Positions 1-7,905 are shown, counted from the stretch's first letter. The stretch: 14,653 bases of DNA from Skeletonema tropicum (GCA_037178625.1 JAWZXG010000111.1:1-14653), one strand, 5' to 3'. The notes: generated by a model not told the origin, from the letters alone. Made by a program: numbers and translations.

Positions 1-378
1 TCGTGTGAGCTGGCAATACCAGCCATGTGGACTACTGGAGGTGTATTTGGGTGCGACCCTGACACACTTTTTGCCCTTCATACGATTGCATAATAACAGT
101 AGTTAGGATTCCTTTTGACTATTTATGAAGCCTGAGGACTTTATGATCCCATCGGCACTTGACATATGGCGGAAAAGCCCCCGGAAAAACATTTTGGGGG
201 CTCTTTGTCCGCTTTGTCAAGTGCCGATGGGATCATAAAGTCCTCAGGCTTCATAAATAGTCAAAAGGAATCCTAACTACTGTTATTATGCAATCGTATG
301 AAGGGCAAAAAGTGTGTCAGGGTCGCACCCAAATACACCTCCAGTAGTCCACATGGCTGGTATTGCCAGCTCACACGA
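1..378. repeat. Long perfect inverted repeat (hairpin), 164-bp arms
   Basis: Bases 1-164 are the exact reverse complement of 215-378; I checked all 164 positions by eye and found no mismatch. The 50-base centre (165-214) folds further, with a GC-rich stem pairing AGCCCCC-like and GGGGGC-like runs. The left arm starts at the first base of the window, so the true outer end is unknown. No reading frame of note lies inside. It could be a foldback or MITE-type element, a source of double-stranded RNA, or an assembly artefact from a fold-back read. Confidence 0.97.
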
Positions 379-893
379 ACTCATTGCGAACATGCCATAG
401 TCATAGTTAGTTCATAACCAGGGGGACGTGTTGCTCATCCTGGCCTGAATTAGACAGGGAGACGCCTCTATAACAAACATGCCCAACAATGTCGCAGGGT
501 ACCGTGACGTAGGGCAGGCACCAAGGGAGGGTGGGTGGGAGAAAAAAACTCTCTCTTCGCTATATTCTCTACAGCTTCCAAAGAATCTGGCCAGGCAATC
601 GCATATAAATTATGGAAGCAACTCACGTAAATCATCTAGTGATCATCGATAGCCCTACCGAACTTGGAGTTCGGGTCTCTCCAGTTCTCTCGATGATCAA
701 GCCCAATCTCTCGGGTTCGGTTCTCATCAAAAACCCTACTACCGGAGAAACCGCTTCTTCTTCGACGCAAACTTGAGTTCCGATCAGAGTTGAAGTAGTC
801 AGGACTCCCAATATTGACCATTTCTTGCAGGCCTCTTCTCATGGATCCCAACGCGAGGTGGCGACCACGCTCTGCCATAGAAAATGTTCTCCT
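379..893. other. Intergenic stretch, no convincing gene
   Basis: This lies between the hairpin and the first transposon-like repeat. The only sizeable open frame is on the minus strand (983-636, 115 codons). Its product is arginine- and serine-rich with no recognisable domain, and its first third is read out of the AT-rich palindromes at 914-963. I do not call it a gene. I see no RNA gene or clear regulatory site here. Confidence 0.5.
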
Positions 894-911
894 ATATCCA
901 TGACGAGTTTT
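894..911 (-). repeat. 18-bp inverted repeat, left copy (candidate transposon end)
   Basis: The sequence ATATCCATGACGAGTTTT is the exact reverse complement of 3686-3703. Both copies lie next to the same kind of short palindrome (cores TCTTCCGA and TCGGAAGA), which makes the pair look like the two ends of one element about 2.8 kb long. No target-site duplication is visible outside the repeats, so the exact ends are uncertain. Confidence 0.6.
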
Positions 912-913
912 TT

Positions 914-963
914 CTTCCGATATTCGGAAGCTTTTTTGAAATCTTCCGATTTTCGGAAGATTT
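914..963. repeat. Two tandem short palindromes, subterminal
   Basis: The first palindrome (914-930) has 7-bp arms CTTCCGA and TCGGAAG around a 3-base centre. The second (939-963) has 11-bp arms AAATCTTCCGA and TCGGAAGATTT around TTT. A third copy with 12-bp arms lies at 3642-3668 beside the opposite end. Repeated palindromes just inside a terminal repeat are common transposase-binding sites; that role is inferred. Confidence 0.75.
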
Positions 964-983
964 TGGAAAAACGTTATATACAC

Positions 984-1627
984 CCCAAAACTCGCCCAAA
1001 ATAAGATCTATGAGGTCTTTTTAGCTAAATACTACCATTTTTTGTCATACTGCATCGATCGAGGGGGTACAAAACGGCGTTTTAGTTTTGGCGCGCCGGC
1101 TCTTTCAGCCTCCATCACAAAGATCATCAAAACCACCATGTTCGGTGTGTAGTTTCACCATGTTACACATTTCCTCACACGCCGAGTGAGGGCTCTATGG
1201 ACAGCCCATGATCTATATATTCGACGGGTGCTGGCGCTATTTCACTTGGTATCAGTCGTTGTGGTCGTAATGCCGCTTCAAGTACGGACATCTTGCCTAC
1301 TTCGTAAATATCACCGATCTTTGATAGAGCAACGTATCATGTTCCTAGTGTTCCCATAGACCGATTGATGGCCCATTGGATAGCTTAAAAAACTATATGA
1401 TCGAGGATCGCTGCCGTATTTTGGGCATTAATCGACCGTCATAGTGGGAATGCTGGTGCTACGTGGACATGAAACTATTGATCTGGGAATGATATTATTA
1501 TTCTATAAGAAACAATACATGGCTTGATTGGTAACAGACGAGGAGAAGATACTATAGCCACTCAAACACACAAATACTGCGCATTACATCTAAAAATACA
1601 TCTTCAAAATGTGCACTTGCATGAGGT
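984..1627. other. Non-coding left part of the transposon-like region
   Basis: About 640 bases without a credible reading frame on either strand. It is AT-rich in places and holds an AscI-like GGCGCGCC palindrome at about 1090-1098. It sits between the subterminal palindromes and the first decayed ORF, and is best read as internal non-coding or eroded transposon DNA. Confidence 0.5.
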
Positions 1628-1915
1628 TTAGTCGTCATCCTCTTCATCATCACTGCAATACATGAAGTCACCCTCGCACTACGACGTCGTCTTCACTGCA
1701 TAATCAGGACGTTCAAAATCTCTTTCGTATTGCTGTTCAGACTATTTATTGGCGAATTCTTTCATTAAAGTGTGCATGGCTTGCATCTTGCTGGCTTGTT
1801 CCGTAGCTACCGTCTCCAAATGCTCAGACTCATCGACTTTGACAAACTCAAGCAAATAATCTTCAGTTGAACTGTCTTTAAGCTCTTCTGCTCGGCTCTC
1901 GGGTACTGATGTCAT
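1628..1915 (-). pseudogene. Decayed acidic, coiled-coil-like ORF with two internal TAG stops
   Basis: Read on the minus strand from ATG at 1915, one frame runs 96 codons to TAA at 1628 and is broken only by two TAG codons. It begins MTSVPESRAEELKDSS, continues with Glu/Lys/Met-rich helical text (ASKMQAMHTLMKEFANK), then a stop, and ends in an acidic tail (YCSDDEEDDD). The even amino-acid texture on both sides of the stops suggests a former gene. TAG is a normal stop elsewhere in the window, for example at 7903-7905, so recoding is unlikely. It lies head-to-head with the transposase relic and may be a second ORF of the same element. I do not recognise the family. Confidence 0.4.
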
Positions 1916-1960
1916 CCTCAATCTTCACTTCCCTCTCCTGTTGCCTGTGCACACGTCGTC

Positions 1961-2991
1961 ATGAATGCATTGCGTGCTACCAGCCACTTGGGCGCTTCTG
2001 CTGTCATCGACGAGGACGTCTACGGTAGAAATTCTAATGTGTGTTACGAGGATGATCGTCAGGAGAGTACCTCTCCGATGATGAGGACGGTGTTGGTGAG
2101 GAGCATCCTCCCGATGGAACAGCGCCTTTTGACCACCAAAGTGGAATAAATTGCAATCGAGAATGCTTGGAAACAAACAAAAAAAGAATTGTTGTTCCTC
2201 CCCGGATGGTTTGGATCGCTTCATGGACATAGTATACGGCAAGGATATAGATATTTAGAAGCAGTTCCACGAGACCGTCACAAACTGGGTAAACAATGGC
2301 TTACAGCCAAAGAGGACCTTGATTTCTATCCGTCTCTCTTCCATGCACGCGGAGCAAACAATGCCCGTGCTTCGTTCGAGATTCTTTGGATTACATGATA
2401 GGCACGTTTTTGATGCGGGCAGAAAGTTCAAGATATACTGAAGTTGGGCTGGATAGTATTGAAGGAGCCACTCTCACAAATGACGATTTGAATGAAATCA
2501 ATCAGTTCTTTCCTATGGAAAGTTTCGATGGAAGTAGTATTAGTGCTGGAGAGGGACGTAGCCGTAGCACTCGCGCCAACAACACACCAAACCCCGTGGA
2601 GATGCCCTTTGCAACTTGCAAGACAAACAAAACTCCAAAACGTCGAGGGAAGGCCAATACTCCAACGCATCAGCTGCGCTGTGAGTTATGTGTAGGGTTC
2701 TCGCACGGACAGCTTGTTAAGTTTCAACAGGAGAAGAATACTGCAAGGGGTAATGCTAGTGCAACTCCTCGGTTGAAGGAAATTAAGCGGACATGTGCAA
2801 ACTGTGGTAGAGGGACGGACTACTTTTGACACAGTTGCAGCCGATACCTCTGCTTCTCGGCACCAAAGAAAGAAGACAACACGAAGCATCCAAAGTACTT
2901 CAGCACCAAGATTCCGGTGATGGATAGCAATGGAAATGTTCTCATGAATGGCGATGGCTCATTTCAGTACGTGGAAAGGTTGACGAAATAG
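1961..2991 (+). pseudogene. PiggyBac-like transposase remnant (C-terminal zinc-binding region preserved)
   Basis: The coding signal moves between frames. It begins with an acidic N-terminal part (about 1961-2200, including SDDEDGVGEEHPPDG), passes through scrambled text to about 2385, and then stays in one frame from 2386 to TAG at 2989, broken by one TGA at 2827. That last part holds CELC (codons 99-102 counted from 2386) and then TCANCGRGTDYF, the TGA, and HSCSRYLCF. This is the CxxC...TxYxCxxC...LC pattern of the cysteine-rich tail of piggyBac-derived transposases, with the TGA where a cysteine is expected. After it comes KHPKYFSTKIPV and a short tail. The relic spans about 340 codons against roughly 550-650 for an intact enzyme, and I cannot see a DDE catalytic core. 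The family call rests on the tail pattern only. Confidence 0.55.
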
Positions 2992-3641
2992 ACCTGCTGC
3001 ATGACGCTCATCAAATTGGACAGAGATCTATGCTTGGCAAGAGAAGATCTGAGTTGATCATCAGTATTGCGAGAGGAATCGCTCCAGGTGCAGACGGAGA
3101 AGAAGATATGGAGGCAGATGAAGGAGGGATTGGCAATTCAATCTGCTGCCGCTTCTGATACCGGTGTTGCCGCGGCACCAGGTGCAGCACCACGTCCAGC
3201 TGTGCCCGTCACGTCAGAAAACGTCCAAAGAGAGCAGGGAAAGACACATGAGAGATATTGCGTTTGTATAGCATAGTAGGATTCATACACAAAAAACTGT
3301 TGCCACGGGCAAAGGTAGCAAATAGTGTTACTTGTACGGCTATTATTTGCAATCTAATCGAACCCAGTAACCTCCCAACGCCTCAAACTCATCGCAGGGG
3401 GGCCATAGACGTGTGTTGGAAGCATTGTAGGTCCGTCTAACTCCAGATAATGCCCACATAGTAGGTACTCAAAATTCGCAATTTTACTAGCGGGCCACTA
3501 GCTGAAGGAAAAAAAAATAGAAAATGGCACTACACAGCGAGTATATGGCCAAAATGCACCAAACCAACGGCCAAATCATGCATAGGCAAGGTGATCGGAG
3601 GGGGTTAGGTGTGTTTCTGGAGCAATATAGCCGACTATTCT
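2992..3641. other. Eroded right part of the transposon-like region
   Basis: After the transposase stop, one frame from about 3030 reads MLGKRRSELIISIARGIAP and an acidic stretch for some 40 codons before TGA near 3161. The text then looks Ala/Pro-rich in another frame to about 3276. This may be a frameshifted tail of the transposase or a short separate ORF. From 3277 to 3641 I see only a weak hairpin pairing GCAAATA (about 3317) with TATTTGC (about 3346) and no gene. Confidence 0.4.
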
Positions 3642-3668
3642 AAAATCTTCCGATATTCGGAAGATTTT
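3642..3668. repeat. Short palindrome, right copy
   Basis: The 12-bp arms AAAATCTTCCGA and TCGGAAGATTTT surround a 3-base TAT centre. It is nearly the same as the palindromes at 914-930 and 939-963. It lies 17 bases inside the right copy of the 18-bp inverted repeat, matching the arrangement at the left side. Confidence 0.8.
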
Positions 3669-3685
3669 GACTTTTGGGCGCGCTG

Positions 3686-3703
3686 AAAACTCGTCATGGA
3701 TAT
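3686..3703 (+). repeat. 18-bp inverted repeat, right copy (candidate transposon end)
   Basis: The sequence AAAACTCGTCATGGATAT is the exact reverse complement of 894-911. It ends only 5 bases before the ATG of the methyltransferase-like gene at 3709. If it marks the element's right end, the element sits in that gene's 5' leader. Confidence 0.6.
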
Positions 3704-3708
3704 TTACT

Positions 3709-3898
3709 ATGGACCCTCCAATTCAAGTCATTGAAGCACCGCCACGCTCGCCATTTTCACAGCTAGAGAAGGCCCCACAGAGGCGAAGAAATGGTCCCCT
3801 TTATTTGCAATGGACCTTTATTTTCGCAACCAGCTTCGCTATTCTGTCGCTGCTGAAATTGGAACCTCTTGCCCGAAATTCAGTGCAAGATCACAACA
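3709..3898 (+). repeat. N-terminal anchor cassette, copy 1
   Basis: Bases 3841-3898 are identical to 12901-12958 (58 of 58), and the 55 or so bases before them are also very similar. The encoded anchor (GPLYLQWT, hydrophobic core, LLKLEPLARNSVQDHN) is therefore shared at DNA level, silent positions included. Similarity stops sharply after codon DHN, where the catalytic domains begin. Confidence 0.9.
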
Positions 3899-4975
3899 GC
3901 AGGGAGATCAAGAAGATTACACCGCATGACGCAAAAATTGTTCCTCCTCGTCCTACTTTTAATCATACCAAGGATGAGGAAAATACATCTGATTGGCCTC
4001 AACCTGCCCGAAATCTCAAAGCTCCCCCGCGGGAACTCAAGCTTGTCCGCATCGGCACGGGCGGCCCGGTCGATGACGCTCGGGGCTTTTTGCTCGATAA
4101 CTTGGAAGAGTTCCTTCGGGTCTACAAGGATCGGCCCGACAAAACGAATACGTGCGGGATTAGAATAAACCATTCTCTTGCCATTTATACAATCGCCAAG
4201 CGACTTCAACCGACTACGATTGTCGAATCGGGCGTGAATTCCGGACAGTCAACTTACTTTTTTCGAAAAGCTGCTCCAAGCGCCAATAATTATCAGTATC
4301 GATCCTGAGAGCAAGCCGATTTGTGGTCAGCCCATTAGATGGATTGATGACACTAACAATGAATACCTTACTGGCAATAATTTTGTTGATTTCGATAATG
4401 TGAACTGGGGCGAACGCATCCAATCTGGTGCCATCAACCCAGCGTCCACTCTTGTGTTCGTTGATGATCATCGCGGCTTTTACAAGCGATTTCCAACTCT
4501 AATGACGTTTGGCTTTCGCCATGTGATCAACGAAGAATAATTACAAGAGGGGTGAAGGAGCGACACCTTTCGACAAAATGGATTCACACCCAAGCAAATG
4601 TGGCAAAAACCGACGGATCCCGAAACCCAGTGGCTTTTTCACAACTCCAAAATCTACGCCGAATTCCCACCCATCCTTCCGCCTGTTCTCTCCAAGATGT
4701 CACCCCATCCCAAGAAACCTCAGGGAGGATTTTTGCATCACACGGATGACTTGACGGCGATAGAAGAGCCATTGCTGCGACCGGATATCAATGATTCGGA
4801 TAAGAAAGTCTTTGAAAGAATTGGTAACGAACTTGGATTGGACTTGACCATGGTGGAGTCTCAGAGCTATCAGGAGTTCATGGGGTACTGCTTCTTATGT
4901 TATATGGAGTTAGTACCAATTCCCCCTTCACTTAGAAATGCTTGGAAACTGGATGGGAGCAGATCTCGAAGATGA
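3709..4975 (+). pseudogene. Membrane-anchored SAM-methyltransferase-like protein, broken by three frame changes
   Basis: The ATG at 3709 (MDPPIQVIEAPP) starts a type II membrane protein: a basic patch PQRRR, then one hydrophobic segment at residues 30-52 (LYLQWTFIFATSFAILSLLK), then a soluble domain. TIVESGVNSGQST (residues 170-182) resembles the SAM-binding glycine loop. Past the first break come ISIDPES, LVFVDDH (about 4453-4471), an ENDY-like motif around 4533, and GFTPKQMW (4580-4603). Single-base shifts fall at about 4285 (extra A), 4536 (extra A; without it E-D-N-Y would read through) and 4580 (one G too few). As written the first frame stops at 4308, after 199 residues. The product would likely sit in the Golgi or ER membrane and modify a sugar or small molecule; the substrate is unknown. 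The anchor matches the gene at 12802 almost base for base. Sequencing error could explain the shifts. Confidence 0.6.
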
Positions 4976-5005
4976 AAGGACAAAATCATAGACCCTCCAC
5001 ACTGC

Positions 5006-5041
5006 CACTCATTAGTATTATCTCACTCATTAGTATTATCT
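5006..5041. repeat. Perfect 18-bp tandem duplication
   Basis: The unit CACTCATTAGTATTATCT occurs twice in a row (5006-5023 and 5024-5041). It lies in the short gap between the methyltransferase-like gene and the 3' end of EngB. It looks like simple slippage with no evident function. Confidence 0.95.
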
Positions 5042-5181
5042 CTACACCAATGGGCGAATCATGTTAAATCCTTTTCATGAAGCATCAATTGATGAGAGTG
5101 GTAAGGAAGTGAAGGGGGAAAGGATCGTATATGGCAGAGAATTGGCAAGAAAGGAATGGGTTAAATCTAATAATTTGCTCT

Positions 5182-5452
5182 CTAGATCTCTCCTCGTCGC
5201 TCCATTTCATCTGCACGCAAGCGCAGATTCTTTAGGTTGAATGCCTCCTTCTCAGACATTTGCATCTCTTCGTTTTTGAATCCATTCGGATTAGATATGA
5301 AACCCTCGTAATCATCATCGCCTTCGTAGAAAGCATCGTAAAAGTCACCACTAGAAGTTTCAGCCTCTTCTCCAAAGCTTTCGCCTTGCACCCAATCGTA
5401 TCCCTGATCATAAACTATGTCATCGTCGTCTTCGAATTCCTCCTCCTCTTCT
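5182..5452 (-). other. Probable C-terminal acidic extension of EngB, one base out of frame
   Basis: On the minus strand, the frame one base off the EngB frame reads on without a stop from the G4 run at 5456-5453: GEEEEEFEDDDDIVYDQGYD and then GDFYDAFYEGDDDYEGF, ending AFNLKNLRLRADEMERRGEI at TGA 5182. With one G fewer in that run, EngB would run straight into this tail and reach about 570 residues. Its rich Asp/Glu/Tyr text matches the end of EngB (VDEEDEADNFYDDFLKM), while the arginine tail RRGGGIRRRR read in the present frame looks like an out-of-frame artefact. Confidence 0.6.
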
Positions 5453-6895
5453 CCCCGTCATTTTCAAAAAATCGTCGTAAAAATTATCTGCCTCGTCCTC
5501 TTCGTCCACGATGACACGCATTGATCCTCCATCATCTCTTCCTTCCTCTATCGCTACCTTCAACTCATTCACTCTAGTCTCACATGCATCTAAAATGATT
5601 CTCCACAAATCTCGCACTCCCTCGCCAGTAACACCACTCACTCGGAGAGGCTGTCCATCAGGCAAACCCAGACCATCTCGAATGGTAGCCATGGCTGTTT
5701 CTACTTCATTTATTTTGAGCTTGTCGGATTTGGTTGCCACTACAATCAGTGGCACACCCATATCAAAGAGTGCGGCAAGAACTGCTCTATCATCTGCGTT
5801 TGGTACACGGCGAGAGTCTACCAGCAAGACACCTAGAGCCAACTCACGCCTCCGCCCAAGGTATCTCTCAGCTGCTTCTTCGACACTTTCCTTCGTATCT
5901 TTACTTAATTTTGCGTACCCAAATCCTGGCAGGTCGGCAAACCCTATGATTGGTCTTGCTTTCCCACCATCGGGCTGTCGTCGATTATTATTCCCCTTTT
6001 TGTTTTTGGTTTGCTCCAATAACGCATATAAATTCACTGACGCAGTGGCACCAGGAGTTTTACCCACGCGCGCCGTATCCCCTGCAGCTCTTGATACGAG
6101 CCTGTTCAATAAGCTACTCTTTCCAACATTAGATCGTCCCAAAAACGCAATTTCTGGTACGCCCAACGATGGAGGCAGGTTGCGATCCAAGTATGCACCC
6201 ACCATGGTGAGGTCAGATGATCCTACAATGGCAGGATTGAACCTCTTCCAACTTAGCATTGATCGATCAGATGCTTTTAAGAGCCGATTTGACCCGGTAA
6301 CATCTGCCTTCAACTTTTGTTTGTCTTCCCTCCCACTGCCTTCCGAGGGCGAGACAAGTCCCAAGCTTATTCGTTCACGTCGTAATTTCTCATTCTCTAC
6401 ATGCTTCTTCATATCTCGCTCCCCCATAACTTGCCACGGTGGTCCACCTTTCTTTGTTTCTCCCAAGAGAGATAGCTTTGGTCGTTTCGATGACGATTGT
6501 GATGATATATTCGATGTGGATAATGGAGATTGGTTGTTCTTCTTTTTTCCTCCTTCATTATCTGCTGCATTTTTGTTTCGAAGTTTATTAGACGTCTTGC
6601 GATGCTTCCCGGGCTGAGATTTATTCTTTGTCTTCTTCTTCTTTTTTGAAGCTTGTAACATGCGTGTCTTTTTGCCGTGAATGCCTCCCTTTGCCATGTC
6701 CAAGGCAATTGTGCTTGGTCTGAATGAATAATCATTTGGCGTCATCGATGGCACGGGCTTGATGTGAGTCTGAATGGTGAAGGCGTAGGCTGGGCTATGA
6801 GAGAAAGTTGTGATCGCGATCATGATAAATGCAGTACTGCACACTTCTATCGAGTGCCGCCGCCGCCGTCTCGGCAGTAGGCAACAGAGGTTCAT
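5420..6895 (-). CDS. engB: Plastid-targeted EngB/YihA-type GTPase (ribosome assembly)
   Basis: This is a TrmE-Era-EngA-EngB-like GTPase of 491 residues as written. The G motifs are all present: G1 GRSNVGKS (253-260), G2 region GKTPGAT (278-284), G3 DLPGFGYA (321-328), G4 TKSD (388-391) and G5 SGVTGEG (420-426). Bacterial EngB (about 200 residues) helps assemble the large ribosomal subunit; plant and algal copies act in the plastid. The extra N-terminal part supports this: a signal peptide ending SPAYAFT (residues 35-40), then a transit-like region and a long Lys/Asn/Ser-rich linker (80-150). The start is the first ATG before the signal peptide. It is divergent from the thioesterase, with 239 bases between the starts. 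The C-terminus is probably cut short by a one-base shift at 5453-5456 (see the tail at 5182-5452). The plus-strand 368-codon frame over it is a shadow. Confidence 0.93.
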   Translation of the reverse strand: MNLCCLLPRRRRRHSIEVCSTAFIMIAITTFSHSPAYAFTIQTHIKPVPSMTPNDYSFRPSTIALDMAKGGIHGKKTRMLQASKKKKKTKNKSQPGKHRKTSNKLRNKNAADNEGGKKKNNQSPLSTSNISSQSSSKRPKLSLLGETKKGGPPWQVMGERDMKKHVENEKLRRERISLGLVSPSEGSGREDKQKLKADVTGSNRLLKASDRSMLSWKRFNPAIVGSSDLTMVGAYLDRNLPPSLGVPEIAFLGRSNVGKSSLLNRLVSRAAGDTARVGKTPGATASVNLYALLEQTKNKKGNNNRRQPDGGKARPIIGFADLPGFGYAKLSKDTKESVEEAAERYLGRRRELALGVLLVDSRRVPNADDRAVLAALFDMGVPLIVVATKSDKLKINEVETAMATIRDGLGLPDGQPLRVSGVTGEGVRDLWRIILDACETRVNELKVAIEEGRDDGGSMRVIVDEEDEADNFYDDFLKMTGRRGGGIRRRR

Positions 6896-7134
6896 GGTGT
6901 ATTAGTTTCAGCTTACGCGCTTGCCTTGCTTGTGCTTGTTTTGCTTGTTGCTTGTAAGTATGTTGCTTGCTTATAATGTGGCTCTGCGGTCTCTCTGCGG
7001 TGATGGCCTGGTGATGGCCTGATGGCAACGTACTTGCAGTAAAACCTAGTAAAACCAATTCCTACGTAGAGTGATGGCATTCAGCAAAAAATCTCATCGA
7101 TTCATTCACCATGAGATTCGACATGCGGTGATCG
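6896..7134. promoter_or_regulatory. Divergent promoter region of EngB and thioesterase, with CAAGCA-rich EngB leader
   Basis: These 239 bases separate two outward-facing starts. On the EngB sense strand, 6972-6917 is packed with CAAGCA/CAAGCAA-type units ending about 20 bases before the ATG, which suggests an unstructured 5' leader. A similar CAAGCAG run lies upstream of the cyclin gene at 11112-11082. I see no certain TATA box. Confidence 0.4.
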
Positions 7135-7905
7135 ATGATAATGAAAATAATCCTAAGTATCATCTATTCTCATCTATTGTGTATTAAGTTTCTACACCAT
7201 GGGTATAATTCATATCCCTCGAACGATCGCTGCGTCTGTCAGAGGAGCAGTCAAAAGGCGCCTGTCTCCTCTTTCCGGTCAAGAGATATCTTTAGTAGGA
7301 ATATCTCAGCCCATATTTATTCTTCCAGGGCGGGCATTTTTGACGTCGATCTGATGGGTCACATGAACAACGCAGCTTATTTACAACATGCCGAACTTGC
7401 TCGGTGGGAATGGAGTGCTTTTGGAGGATTACTATCTCAGGCTATCAAGACAAAATCATTCTTCATAGTTACAGCATCTATTATACGCTATCGTCGGGAA
7501 ATTGTACCATTGAAGAAATTTGATATAGAAACGAGATTAGTGGGCTTAGATGACAGAAATCTTTGGGTGTATCAAACATTTCATCATCATATCAATAAAG
7601 ACAAAAAGCAAGAAGAATTAGATGGAGACAAAAAGCAAGAAGAATTAGATGGTCCAACGAGAGGAAAGATATTGGCACAAATTTTAACTCAGGCTGTTAT
7701 AGCCAAGACCGGAAAAGGTGTAATCAATCCACGCACTTGGTTAGAAGACAACTCTATGTATAGCAGTAGTGCTTTGGATGAAATAATGAATCAAAACGGA
7801 GAGAACATGGAGACGATATTTGATGAAAAAGCGAAGCGATTCACACATCTTGAAGATGTTCTCAAGAGATCTGCTGCGAGCTATGACCAGAAGGTTCCCA
7901 AATAG
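7135..7905 (+). CDS. HotDog-fold acyl thioesterase-like protein (THEM6-like)
   Basis: The 256-residue product has a hydrophobic N-terminus (MKIILSIIYSHLLCIKFL, residues 3-20) that may be a signal or membrane anchor, then a HotDog domain from about residue 62. The motif FDVDLMGHMNNAAYLQHAEL (69-88), followed by ARWEW, is the signature of the 4HBT_2/THEM6 type, where D-x-x-G-H-x-N-N-x-x-Y precedes the long central helix. RYRREIVPLKKFDIETRL (118-135) is the expected following strand pair. Relatives hydrolyse acyl-CoA or other thioesters; the substrate cannot be told from sequence. Residues 156-173 hold a perfect duplicated DKKQEELDG that extends a surface loop. The gene converges on the FKBP gene, with 102 bases between stops. 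There is no ASAF motif, so plastid location is not supported. Confidence 0.85.
   Translation: MIMKIILSIIYSHLLCIKFLHHGYNSYPSNDRCVCQRSSQKAPVSSFRSRDIFSRNISAHIYSSRAGIFDVDLMGHMNNAAYLQHAELARWEWSAFGGLLSQAIKTKSFFIVTASIIRYRREIVPLKKFDIETRLVGLDDRNLWVYQTFHHHINKDKKQEELDGDKKQEELDGPTRGKILAQILTQAVIAKTGKGVINPRTWLEDNSMYSSSALDEIMNQNGENMETIFDEKAKRFTHLEDVLKRSAASYDQKVPK
7600..7652 (+). repeat. 27-bp in-frame tandem duplication in the thioesterase gene
   Basis: The unit at 7600-7626 is repeated at 7627-7652 with no mismatch until the last base. It encodes DKKQEELDG twice. Because it is a multiple of three, the frame is kept. The near-zero divergence points to a recent slippage event. Confidence 0.95.

Noticed and set aside
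168..212. Centre of the long hairpin as a bacterial-type terminator
   Set aside because: It has a GC stem but is just the core of the 378-bp palindrome, has no T-run after the stem, and the context is eukaryotic.
636..983. 115-codon minus-strand open frame
   Set aside because: No recognisable domain. Its first part is translated from the short palindromes and the 18-bp repeat. Arg/Ser-rich text is typical of chance frames.
1685..1748. TAG read as an amino acid
   Set aside because: Both breaks in the 1628-1915 ORF are TAG, but the thioesterase and the WbsX-like gene end at TAG in positions that fit their families.
5511..6617. 368-codon open frame on the plus strand
   Set aside because: It lies opposite EngB, whose GTPase motifs are all present. 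The plus-strand product is Ser/Pro/Phe-rich text without domains, as expected of an antisense shadow.
7058..7067. CCTACGTAG shared between 7058-7067 and about 12453-12462
   Set aside because: A nine-base match across 14 kb is expected by chance and the two places have no common context.
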